DNA of 20,658 bases, taken from assembly GCA_963620035.1 (NCBI GenBank), contig CAVEXN010000037.1, positions 1-20,658 on the forward strand, in the 5' to 3' direction. This document shows positions 13,997 through 20,658 of this stretch, piece by piece; the stretch's first letter is position 1, and every line of letters starts with the position of its first letter. The stretch comes from F23-D06 sp963620035. GTDB lineage: Bacteria > Bacteroidota > Bacteroidia > Bacteroidales > WCHB1-69. The position numbers and the translations under genes are program-made. The notes under the pieces are model-generated. The model was not told the origin of the DNA and did not search any database. It was given only the letters and a program-made list of their open reading frames with translations.

Positions 13997-15865
13997 ATGA
14001 AAAAAATACTCTTTTCCCTTCTTTTTGTTCTCTCTTTCGGTGCATTGTGCGCCCAGCAAAGCGATGATGAAAGATTGGCGCTGCAGTATTACAAGGACAA
14101 GGAGTTTGACAAGGCCATCACACTTTTTGAGAAAATACAGTCCAAAAAGCCCAACTCCTACATTTACTATTATTACTATTCCGCCCTGATGGAGACGGAA
14201 CGGTATGATGAATTGGAGAAACTGGTAAAGAAACAGATCCGGAATTTCCCGAATGTGCAACGCTACAAAGTTGACCTGGGCTATGTTTATGAACGGAGCC
14301 GCGACCAGCAGAAAGCGGAGAAAACATACCAGGACCTGATGAAAAACCTGTCAGCCAAAGAGTATGCGGTGCAGGAACTTTACAGCGCATTCTACGCCAA
14401 GCAGAAATATGAATATGCCGTGGAAACGATCAGGAAAGGGCGCAAGATACTCAATAACGACTTGCTGATGTACAAGGAACTGATAGGGCTTTACCAGAAT
14501 CTGAACCAAACAGAGAAAGTTATGGATGAAGTGCTGGCATTGGTGCGCGATGACAACCGCGAGAACCTGGACCCGGCACAGACGGTCATACAGAATCTTC
14601 TGCTCAATGACGAAGACGGACGGAAATACAATACCGTCAGGACAACTTTGCAGAAGCAGTTGCAGAAAAGCCCCTCCAATCTCTGCTATCTGACGCTTCT
14701 CTATTGGATAGACCAGTTGCACAAGGATTATGCCGATGCTCTGATTCTGGCCAAGGCTATCGACAAGCGGCTCAAGACCGAGGGAGTCAAGACGTACGAG
14801 TTGGCCTGTATAGCCGCCGACAACAAAGATTACGGAACGGCCGTAGAGGCGCTGAACTATATCGTGTCAAAAGGCGAGAATGCTAACAATTACACGCTTG
14901 CGAAGATTAAAATGCTGGATGTAAGGTATTTGCAACTCACCTCAACCTCTCCGGTGAAGATGGTGGATGCCCTTAACCTTGAAAGGGACTTCAAGAAAGC
15001 CATCGAAGAGAACGGTTTGCACTCCGGCACAATGGACTGGATACGCAAATATGCACACTTGCTCGCCTTTTACGTCAACAAGCCGCAAGAGGCCATGCAA
15101 CTGCTCGAAAAGGCAATGGCGAGCACCCGCGACACAAGAGAAAAGAACCAGTACAAGATTGACCTGGCCGATATTCAACTTTATACCGGCAACGTCTGGG
15201 ATGCCACCCTCAACTATTCACAGGTGGACAAGGACATGCCGAATGACGTCTTAGGGAATGAGGCTAAATTCAAAAATGCCAAGCTTTCGTTCTATATCGG
15301 CGAATTTGAATGGGCAAAAAGCCAACTTGACGTGCTCAGCGCCGCCACTACCAAGCTTATTGCCAATGATGCCATCTATTTCTCCCTTCTTATATCCGAC
15401 AATCAGGACGACGAAGACGAGGATGAGGAGGACACCGCCGCGCTTTTGTTCTCGAAAACCTCTGCAAATCTGCCCTTGAAAAAATACGCGGAGGCCGATT
15501 TCCTGATATTCCAGAACAAGGACGAACAGGCCATGGCCGCTCTTGACTCTGTCGTGCTGCTCGCGCCTTTCGGCTCTTTGGTTGACGACGCTTTGTATCA
15601 AAAAGCGCTGCTCTTGATAAAACAGAAAAATTATCTGGAGGCCGAGTCTCTCCTCAAAAAAATCGAAGAGAATCATGGGCAAGAGTTGCTGGCAGACGAT
15701 GCCGTCTATCAACTGGCAGAACTTTATGAGTATTATCTGAAAGACATACCGAAGGCTATGGAATACTATATGAAGATAATACAAAATTATAGCGGAAGTT
15801 TGTATGTGGTGGAGGCGCGCAAGCATTACCGGGCTCTCCGCGGCGACAATGTGGAACAGTTTTGA
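13997..15865 (+). CDS. Large periplasmic TPR-repeat protein
   Basis: The 622-residue protein has a Sec signal peptide (MKKILFSLLFVLSFGALCAQ, cleavage near residue 20) and no lipobox, so it is predicted periplasmic. The N-terminal third has TPR/Sel1-like helical pairs (LALQYYKDKEFDKAITLFEK; VDLGYVYERSRDQQKAEKTY). The middle is helical and less regular, and the C-terminal third has TPR units of outer-membrane-assembly type (YQKALLLIKQKNYLEAESLL; VYQLAELYEYYLKDIPKAME). A run of nine acidic residues (471-479, DDEDEDEED) interrupts the repeats and may be a flexible or metal-binding linker. No enzymatic motif is seen, so a scaffold role in envelope biogenesis is likely but unproven. It lies between serS and ksgA; its TGA (15863-15865) precedes the chosen ksgA start by 11 bases. 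Confidence 0.85.
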   Translation: MKKILFSLLFVLSFGALCAQQSDDERLALQYYKDKEFDKAITLFEKIQSKKPNSYIYYYYYSALMETERYDELEKLVKKQIRNFPNVQRYKVDLGYVYERSRDQQKAEKTYQDLMKNLSAKEYAVQELYSAFYAKQKYEYAVETIRKGRKILNNDLLMYKELIGLYQNLNQTEKVMDEVLALVRDDNRENLDPAQTVIQNLLLNDEDGRKYNTVRTTLQKQLQKSPSNLCYLTLLYWIDQLHKDYADALILAKAIDKRLKTEGVKTYELACIAADNKDYGTAVEALNYIVSKGENANNYTLAKIKMLDVRYLQLTSTSPVKMVDALNLERDFKKAIEENGLHSGTMDWIRKYAHLLAFYVNKPQEAMQLLEKAMASTRDTREKNQYKIDLADIQLYTGNVWDATLNYSQVDKDMPNDVLGNEAKFKNAKLSFYIGEFEWAKSQLDVLSAATTKLIANDAIYFSLLISDNQDDEDEDEEDTAALLFSKTSANLPLKKYAEADFLIFQNKDEQAMAALDSVVLLAPFGSLVDDALYQKALLLIKQKNYLEAESLLKKIEENHGQELLADDAVYQLAELYEYYLKDIPKAMEYYMKIIQNYSGSLYVVEARKHYRALRGDNVEQF

Positions 15866-15876
15866 AATGTTGCCCT

Positions 15877-16665
15877 ATGTTTGACAATCCCGACCATGTT
15901 CAAGCCAAGAAGCGGTTAGGCCAACATTTCCTGAACAATGATGAGATAGCCGCAAGAATAGCAGGTGCTGTCTTGACGCATACGGCTCCGGTGCTGGAAA
16001 TCGGTCCGGGCATGGGCATCCTTACCCGCCACCTTTTGCAACAGCCTTTGGCGGAGTTGTCGGTCATAGAAATTGATGAGGAATCGGTTGCCTATCTGGA
16101 AAAGCATTTTCCGCAACTGGGGGACGGTCTTATCGCCGGCGACTTTCTGAAATACGACTTGTCTGCCCGCTATGCCGGACCGTTTGTCGTGGCCGGGAAC
16201 TTTCCCTACAACATATCCTCCCAGATATTGTTCAAAGTGTTGGAATACAAGGACCAGGTAGTCGAGGTGGTGGGAATGTTCCAGAAAGAGGTGGCCGAAA
16301 GAATTACGGCGGTGCCGGGCACCAAGCAGTACGGCATCTTGAGTGTCCTGCTGAACGCCTACTACGAGACCGAGTATCTGTTTACCGTTTCAGAAAATGA
16401 GTTCACGCCGCCGCCGAAGGTGAAATCTGCAGTCGTCAGACTATTACGCAACTTTGACAAGCGGTTAGACTGCGACGAGAAGACATTCCGTCTTCTGGTC
16501 AAGACGGCATTCAACTACCGGCGCAAGACGCTGCGCAACGCACTGTGCGCGCTGCCTTTTCCCACCGAAACCGCTGCCGACCCTATCTTCACCCGACGGG
16601 CCGAACAATTGTCCGTACAAGACTATGTCCGGCTCTGCAATATGCTCAACACGTCAACATCTTAA
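15877..16665 (+). CDS. rsmA: 16S rRNA (adenine1518/1519-N6)-dimethyltransferase
   Basis: RsmA (KsgA) dimethylates two adjacent adenosines in the last hairpin of 16S rRNA during 30S maturation; its loss gives kasugamycin resistance. With the ATG at 15877 the protein has 262 residues. It starts MFDNPDHVQAKKRLGQHFLN, with the family-typical K-x-x-LGQHFL. The SAM-binding motif VLEIGPGMG follows at about 39-47, then the acidic IEIDEES, and the catalytic NFPYNISSQI at 108-117. The C-terminal domain carries FTPPPKVKSAVVRL and the KTAFNYRRKTLRNAL segment. An in-frame TTG at 15862, overlapping the upstream TGA, would add five residues (MKCCP); I prefer the ATG because TTG starts are rare in this phylum and the extra residues are not family-like. 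Confidence 0.96.
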   Translation: MFDNPDHVQAKKRLGQHFLNNDEIAARIAGAVLTHTAPVLEIGPGMGILTRHLLQQPLAELSVIEIDEESVAYLEKHFPQLGDGLIAGDFLKYDLSARYAGPFVVAGNFPYNISSQILFKVLEYKDQVVEVVGMFQKEVAERITAVPGTKQYGILSVLLNAYYETEYLFTVSENEFTPPPKVKSAVVRLLRNFDKRLDCDEKTFRLLVKTAFNYRRKTLRNALCALPFPTETAADPIFTRRAEQLSVQDYVRLCNMLNTSTS

Positions 16666-16680
16666 AAAAAACCGCATATC

Positions 16681-17067
16681 ATGAAATTTGTCAAGAAAGT
16701 TCTCTGTTTTGTCGTCCTTCTCGGGCTGATTACAGCTTGCCACCCACAGAAGAAACTTATTTCCGTAAACCGCGAAACGGACACGGTAGAACTGCAGGTC
16801 GGGCAGTCGTGTGAAATAGAGTTCCGTACCAATGCCTCTACGGGATATTGGTGGCAACTGGCAAACGGCGACGAAATCTCCGTGGTGGACTCCATCGGAA
16901 AGCGTTACGAGAACCATGCGCCTAAGAATATGGTAGGAGCTTCCTCGCTTCTTTTCTGGAAATTCACAGCAAAAGAAAAGGGAACACAGACCTTGAAGTT
17001 CATCTATGCCCGAAACAAACCCGAAGAGGCCATAAAGACGCGCAATGTCACGGTTACGGTAAAATAA
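16681..17067 (+). CDS. Chagasin-like (I42 family) cysteine-protease inhibitor, lipoprotein
   Basis: The 128-residue protein has a lipoprotein signal (MKFVKKVLCFVVLLGLITAC, Cys20 in lipobox LITAC). The mature part has the chagasin/I42 layout: an immunoglobulin-like beta barrel whose three loops enter the active-site cleft of papain-type proteases. Loop L2 (family NPTTGY) appears as NASTGY (51-56) followed by WW. Loop L4 (family G-x-G-G type) is MVGASS (84-89). Loop L6 (family YARPW) is YARNKPEE (109-116), where Trp is lost. The lipid anchor places it in the periplasm or on the surface, where it could guard the cell against its own or foreign cysteine proteases. It lies 15 bases after ksgA and three bases before the glycosyltransferase. 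Loss of the L6 Trp could weaken or change specificity. Confidence 0.85.
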   Translation: MKFVKKVLCFVVLLGLITACHPQKKLISVNRETDTVELQVGQSCEIEFRTNASTGYWWQLANGDEISVVDSIGKRYENHAPKNMVGASSLLFWKFTAKEKGTQTLKFIYARNKPEEAIKTRNVTVTVK

Positions 17068-17070
17068 GCG

Positions 17071-18285
17071 ATGGCGGCCCGCATATACGTTGCCATTCCC
17101 GCCATGGATGAAGAGGAGAGCCTGCCAAAGACCCTCCTCGACTTGTCGCACCAGCAATGCAACACTGCTTTTGAGGTGCATGTTTGTGTAAATCAGCCAG
17201 AAGAGTATTGGGAAACTCCTGAACAAAACCGGATATGCGAAAGCAATATCCGGCTGCTGCACTATTTGTACAGTAGTGCGCCGTTGCCGGTACATATTAT
17301 TGACCGGTCCTCCCGAGGAAAAGGTTGGCAAGGCAAAAAAGGCGGTGTAGGTATGGCGCGAAAAATGCTTTCTGACATCATTATGGCGCAAGCCGCCCCC
17401 GATGACATCCTCGTCAGCCTGGATGCTGACACCGGCGTGCCTGACGGCTACTTGCAGGCCATAGCGGGTTTTTTTGACAAATACCCCGGAATGGCTGCCG
17501 TGGCACTGCCATATTATCATCCGCTGGGCAACGACGAATTGCAGAACCGCGCCATTTTGCGTTATGAGCTCTATATGCGCAACTATTCCCTTAACCTGAT
17601 GGAGACGGGGAGCCCATACTGCTTCACCGCATTAGGGTCAGCTATTGCCGTTCGTGTTGGTGCGTTGCGCAAGATAGGCGGTTTTCCGCCCCTGAAAAGC
17701 GGCGAAGACTTCTATTTGCTGCAGAAATTGCGCAAGATGAGTATGATTGGGCTTTATTGTGACACCTGTGTCTATCCGTCGCCGCGATACTCCAGCCGGG
17801 TCGTTTTCGGCACCGGACCGGCTTTGCTTAAAGGGTGCATGGGCGAATGGTCGGGCTGCCCCATCTACCCGCATACCGCTTTCCGTGCCATTGCAGAGAC
17901 ATACAGACAGTTGCCTGACTTGTATGACCACGATCTGGAAAACGGTTTCATGCTTTTTCTCGAGCAGCAATTCGGGCAACGGAATCTTTGGCAACCCATT
18001 CGTGACAATGTGAAAGACCTGTCTCATTTTGTGCATGCTTTTCACGAAAAGGCCGACGGACTGCGTATCCTCCAGTATCTGCGAAGCTCTTGCCGTCAAA
18101 GTGAAGAGGAGAATAGAAAGGCATTAAGCGAAAACATACGGCATTGGATGCCCGATGCTACCATTCCAGAACAGGTGAACGGGCCGCTCTTTGGGGAAAG
18201 TGTTAAAAACCTCGACACAATGCGAAATCTTTTGTTTCAATATGAGATGCGCTTGCGCAAAAGCATTACAGAGCAGTCGGATTGA
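17071..18285 (+). CDS. Glycosyltransferase family 2-like protein
   Basis: The 404-residue protein has no signal peptide and no clear transmembrane helix, so it is predicted cytoplasmic or peripheral. The N-terminal nucleotide-sugar domain begins ARIYVAIPAMDEEESLPKTL, typical of GT-A fold family 2 enzymes. The metal-binding acid motif is LDADTG (Asp118 and Asp120). The acceptor region has TALGSAIAVRVGALRKIGGF and the SGEDFYLLQKL segment (210-220), whose Glu-Asp pair is the usual catalytic-base region. The last 130 residues are helical and charged and not recognised. Donor and acceptor sugars cannot be read from sequence. It starts three bases after the inhibitor gene, so it is co-transcribed with it. 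A terminator-like hairpin follows 27 bases after its stop. Confidence 0.88.
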   Translation: MAARIYVAIPAMDEEESLPKTLLDLSHQQCNTAFEVHVCVNQPEEYWETPEQNRICESNIRLLHYLYSSAPLPVHIIDRSSRGKGWQGKKGGVGMARKMLSDIIMAQAAPDDILVSLDADTGVPDGYLQAIAGFFDKYPGMAAVALPYYHPLGNDELQNRAILRYELYMRNYSLNLMETGSPYCFTALGSAIAVRVGALRKIGGFPPLKSGEDFYLLQKLRKMSMIGLYCDTCVYPSPRYSSRVVFGTGPALLKGCMGEWSGCPIYPHTAFRAIAETYRQLPDLYDHDLENGFMLFLEQQFGQRNLWQPIRDNVKDLSHFVHAFHEKADGLRILQYLRSSCRQSEEENRKALSENIRHWMPDATIPEQVNGPLFGESVKNLDTMRNLLFQYEMRLRKSITEQSD

Positions 18286-18312
18286 CGGGAACGACTTGCC
18301 CGGGAAAAAAAC

Positions 18313-18338
18313 CTGAAGAGAGGCCTTGCAGTTTTTTT
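18313..18338 (+). terminator. Probable intrinsic terminator of the serS-to-glycosyltransferase cluster
   Basis: CTGAAG (18313-18318) pairs with CTTGCAG (18325-18331) with one bulged G and a 6-base loop. A run of seven T follows at 18332-18338. The stem is short, so efficiency is doubtful. Position between the glycosyltransferase stop and the porQ promoter box fits a transcript end. Confidence 0.4.
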
Positions 18339-18339
18339 G

Positions 18340-18347
18340 TACCTTTG
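18340..18347 (+). promoter_or_regulatory. Bacteroidetes -7 box for porQ
   Basis: TACCTTTG matches TAnnTTTG exactly, directly after the T-run of the preceding terminator-like hairpin. It ends nine bases before the porQ ATG at 18357, so a typical start site would leave a leader of only a few bases. No TTTG at -33 is evident. Its location argues against the longer in-frame start at 18282. Confidence 0.5.
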
Positions 18348-18356
18348 CGCGATTTT

Positions 18357-19457
18357 ATGTTCAGGGAAACACAAAATATTATCCTTACGGTCAGTCTGTT
18401 CTGCTGCACGTTGATGACATTGGCACAGACCGGAGGAAAAAACGTATATAATTTTCTTCGCCTTGGCTATGCTCCCCGTCAGATGGCATTAGGGAACAGT
18501 CTGGTATCCGTCAACGACGGTGACCCGTCCTTGCTCAGTCTCAACCCCTCGTATCTGAACGAACGGCACAACAACACCCTTGTGCTCAATTTCACTGATT
18601 ACTTTATGCACAACTGCTATGCGTCTGCGCTTTATGCCCATAGCGTGCCTCAAATCGGCAGTCTCTTCGCCGAAATGCGCTACGTGGGATACGGCACTTT
18701 CCAAGGTACTGACGAGGCCGGCAACGAGACCGGACTGTTCAATGCCGGCGACTATGCTTTGACGGTAGGCTGGGGGCATACCTTGCCGCACAACTTCTAT
18801 GTGGGAGCCAACCTCAAACTGCTCCTCTCAAGTTACGAAAGTTACACATCCTTCGGCTTCGCCCTTGACATGGCAGGCAGTTATTACAACCCTGACCATA
18901 ACCTCTCTATGACCTTGCTGTTCAAGAATATTGGCAGCGAGATCAAACCATTCACAAAAGGCAATTATGAACGAGTTCCGTTTGACTTGCAGTTCGCGCT
19001 TTCGCAGCGGCTCAAGCATGTGCCCATACGCTACCATATATCCTTGCACTCTTTGTATCGCTGGAACATGAACTACTACGGGGACGAGAATCCGTTTCTC
19101 TCCACCGATGCCGTCACCGACAGTTTGCAGTATCCGTCCAAGGCATCCCAGTTTTTAGACAACCTTTTCCGCCATTTCATCTTCGGTATAGAGATTGAGC
19201 CTGTGAAGTATTTTTCCATTCAGTTAGCATACAACCACAACACACATCAAGAGATGAAAGTATTGGCGCGCCGTTCGATGGCCGGGTTCTCGTATGGGCT
19301 CAACATCAACATTTCAGGCTTCCGTGTCGGTTTTGCACGGCAACACTATGCTATCGGAGCCGTGCCGAACAGTGTATCTTTTGCTATGAATTTCGATGAG
19401 ATTTCGAAGATGCACCGTGACAAGAAAACAAGGAAACTGCAACGTGTTGCGGATTGA
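18357..19457 (+). CDS. porQ: Type IX secretion system outer-membrane protein PorQ
   Basis: PorQ is a FadL-like outer-membrane barrel that works with PorZ, PorU and PorV in the T9SS attachment complex that processes and anchors exported cargo. With the ATG at 18357 the protein has 366 residues and begins with a Sec signal peptide (ILTVSLFCCTLMTLAQ, cleavage before TGG). The family start follows: GGKNVYNFLRLGYAPRQMAL, then GNSLVSVNDGDPSLLSLNPS and YLNERHNNTLVLNFTDYFM. The rest is amphipathic beta-strand sequence to a final strand FRVGFARQHYAIGAVPNSVS, then a basic tail (KKTRKLQRVAD). An in-frame ATG at 18282 would add 25 residues ahead of the signal peptide and overlap both the glycosyltransferase gene and the promoter, so it is rejected. 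It converges on a T9SS cargo gene 41 bases away. Confidence 0.9.
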   Translation: MFRETQNIILTVSLFCCTLMTLAQTGGKNVYNFLRLGYAPRQMALGNSLVSVNDGDPSLLSLNPSYLNERHNNTLVLNFTDYFMHNCYASALYAHSVPQIGSLFAEMRYVGYGTFQGTDEAGNETGLFNAGDYALTVGWGHTLPHNFYVGANLKLLLSSYESYTSFGFALDMAGSYYNPDHNLSMTLLFKNIGSEIKPFTKGNYERVPFDLQFALSQRLKHVPIRYHISLHSLYRWNMNYYGDENPFLSTDAVTDSLQYPSKASQFLDNLFRHFIFGIEIEPVKYFSIQLAYNHNTHQEMKVLARRSMAGFSYGLNINISGFRVGFARQHYAIGAVPNSVSFAMNFDEISKMHRDKKTRKLQRVAD

Positions 19458-19498
19458 CCGCAGAGGAAAGACATTGCCGTCTGGCAGGAAAACACTGC

Positions 19499-20658
19499 CT
19501 ATCGTATCAGCGTAACGCTACCCGTCAGTTGTGGATGTCCGGGACCTTCAGGGTGGTCAAATTGTGTCCAGTATCTGATGTAATAGGTGTAAACGCCCAT
19601 CGGACAAACAATCCCGTTCATATCTCTTCCGTCCCATCCGACATGCAGGTTGGTTGACTTGAAAAGGCATCTTCCTTGACGGTCATAAATCAGCATCAGG
19701 TATCTTTCTACTTCTATGCCTTCGCAAACGGGAAGAAAAACATCGTTCAGATTGTCGTGGTTGGGCGTGAAAGCGTTGGGAATATAAAAATGAACGGAAG
19801 AAGTCACATCTATATATTGAGTTAGAGAAACAGTACAGTTGTGCTTGTCCGTAACATACAATGTGACAGGATATTCTCCTATATGCGTATAGGTATGGCT
19901 TGGATTTCTTTCGTTTCGATGATCAGAAATCTGCGGATTGAAACGGTCGTGGAAATCCCAATGCCAAGTAGAATCGGGCGAGCAAGTAAGCGTGCAGTAA
20001 AGAGTCCCGGCTGAATTTTTCAACACGACTTCATTCGGAGAAAAAACGAAAGATGCTTCGGGAAGTTGGTGAACATTGACGGTAAAACTGTCGGCTCTGA
20101 AACAATCTTCTGCGGGCGGAATGAAGCCATGCACCACATATTCTGTTGTGACTGTCGGAGCCACCATACGGGTTTTGCCTATGAAACCGTCATTCCATCT
20201 ATACTGATAGTCGACAGAATATGCCGAAGCGTTCAAAACTGATGTCTCGCCGAGGCAGAGGGAGTTGTCTCCTGTGATGACAGGACGTTCCATGTGGATA
20301 ACACCTACAAACGTGGAGCAAGAGGCCGAACAGCCGTTGCTGAAAGTGACGGTTAAGCTATAAGTACCGCTTTCCGTGGCCGTAAAAGAGAGTTCTTGGG
20401 CGGTTTCTCCAGTATTCCAAAGGAACGTTTCAGGCTGTGTTTCTTGCAGTTGCGAGATTGTTGGAGAGAGCGTGACCGTTTTCCCGGGACAAACAAAGGT
20501 ATTAACATAATTTAAACTCACTTCTGGTATAGGCAGTATGGTGAGGTGGAGGGTGACGGTGCTGTCGCAGCCGCTTGCGGCGGTGAAGGTCTGGGTGTAT
20601 TCGCCGGACTGGTCGTAGGTTGTTCCGTTCCAGACGTACCCGTCGCATGCTGTTTCGG
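19499..20658 (-). CDS. T9SS-exported repeat protein with CHU_C/gliding-motility C-terminal domain, 5' partial
   Basis: The frame is open from the right edge (first full codon at 20656-20654) to a TAG at 19499-19501, giving 385 residues of the C-terminal part. The edge segment has ETACDGYVWNGTTYDQSGEY, then TQTFTAASGCDSTVTLHLTI, a repeat unit common in Bacteroidetes surface adhesins. Next come Ig/PKD-like modules (SGTYSLTVTFSNGCSASCST; WHWDFHDRFNPQISD and GEYPVTLYVTDKHNCTVSLT). The last 96 residues (about 19502-19789) form the type B sorting domain of gliding-motility-associated proteins: FYIPNAFTPNHDNLNDVF, LMLIYDRQGRCLFKS, GWDGRDMNG and GVYTYYIRYW. The protein should cross the outer membrane through T9SS and be kept on the surface or released. 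Its ligand is unknown. A GTG at 20521 is internal, not a start. Confidence 0.92.
   Translation of the reverse strand, partial: ETACDGYVWNGTTYDQSGEYTQTFTAASGCDSTVTLHLTILPIPEVSLNYVNTFVCPGKTVTLSPTISQLQETQPETFLWNTGETAQELSFTATESGTYSLTVTFSNGCSASCSTFVGVIHMERPVITGDNSLCLGETSVLNASAYSVDYQYRWNDGFIGKTRMVAPTVTTEYVVHGFIPPAEDCFRADSFTVNVHQLPEASFVFSPNEVVLKNSAGTLYCTLTCSPDSTWHWDFHDRFNPQISDHRNERNPSHTYTHIGEYPVTLYVTDKHNCTVSLTQYIDVTSSVHFYIPNAFTPNHDNLNDVFLPVCEGIEVERYLMLIYDRQGRCLFKSTNLHVGWDGRDMNGIVCPMGVYTYYIRYWTQFDHPEGPGHPQLTGSVTLIR

Noticed and set aside
15251..15826. 191-residue minus-strand frame inside the large TPR gene
   Set aside because: Antisense shadow with no plausible start context or domain.
18282..18356. 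In-frame upstream ATG extending porQ by 25 residues
   Set aside because: It would overlap the glycosyltransferase stop, the terminator-like hairpin and the promoter box, and would bury the signal peptide.
19483..19499. GGCAG/CTGCC hairpin between porQ and the cargo gene
   Set aside because: Short stem without a T-run; not convincing as a terminator.
19499..20521. GTG at 20521 as the start of the T9SS cargo gene
   Set aside because: The same frame is open to the right edge and encodes a typical adhesin repeat, so the GTG is an internal valine.
1..20658. CRISPR array, tRNA, rRNA or insertion sequence
   Set aside because: No regularly spaced repeats, no cloverleaf-like or rRNA-like segments and no transposase motif were seen on either strand.

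Overview
The window looks like chromosomal DNA from a member of the Bacteroidota, most likely the order Bacteroidales. The evidence is Bacteroidetes-type promoter boxes (TAnnTTTG), a PorQ-like type IX secretion (T9SS) protein, a protein ending in a gliding-motility/CHU_C-type T9SS C-terminal domain, several lipoproteins with short lipoboxes, and A-rich leaders rather than strong Shine-Dalgarno sites. Genus cannot be fixed from the sequence alone; a T9SS-bearing lineage such as Prevotellaceae or a relative is an inference.

Layout. (1) Positions 1-932 are a scar of a restriction-modification island: the last codons of a C5 DNA methyltransferase, then an out-of-order fusion of a type I methylase (HsdM-like) fragment to a RhuM-family fragment, carrying an in-frame TAG and a frameshift. 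(2) Positions 959-4965 (+) form a tight operon: unknown lipoprotein, tilS, small membrane protein, sufS-type cysteine desulfurase. Its promoter lies in the last codons of the rhuM remnant. (3) Positions 12152 down to 4980 (-) hold a seven-gene run: recA, TPR lipoprotein, ruvB, outer-membrane beta-barrel, FAA-hydrolase-family enzyme, nucleoside-type MFS permease, UDP-glucose dehydrogenase. (4) Positions 12153-12715 are a 563-base divergent intergenic region with promoters for recA and serS, degenerate repeats and an operator-like palindrome. (5) Positions 12716-18285 (+) hold serS, a large periplasmic TPR protein, ksgA/rsmA, a chagasin-like protease-inhibitor lipoprotein and a family 2 glycosyltransferase. 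A probable terminator follows. (6) porQ (18357-19457, +) has its own promoter and converges on the 3' part of a large T9SS-exported repeat protein (19499 to the right edge, -).

How the genes fit together. Information-processing genes (tilS, serS, ksgA, recA, ruvB) are interleaved with envelope genes (lipoproteins, TPR proteins, beta-barrels, T9SS). The right end has a T9SS theme: PorQ, a T9SS cargo, and nearby a predicted lipid-anchored cysteine-protease inhibitor that could protect the cell from exported proteases (inference). I saw no CRISPR array, tRNA, rRNA, insertion sequence or intact mobile element. No wholly new system is proven. The points most worth following are the chimeric hsdM/rhuM scar, the chagasin-like lipoprotein beside T9SS genes, the recA-TPR-ruvB arrangement and the serS leader.
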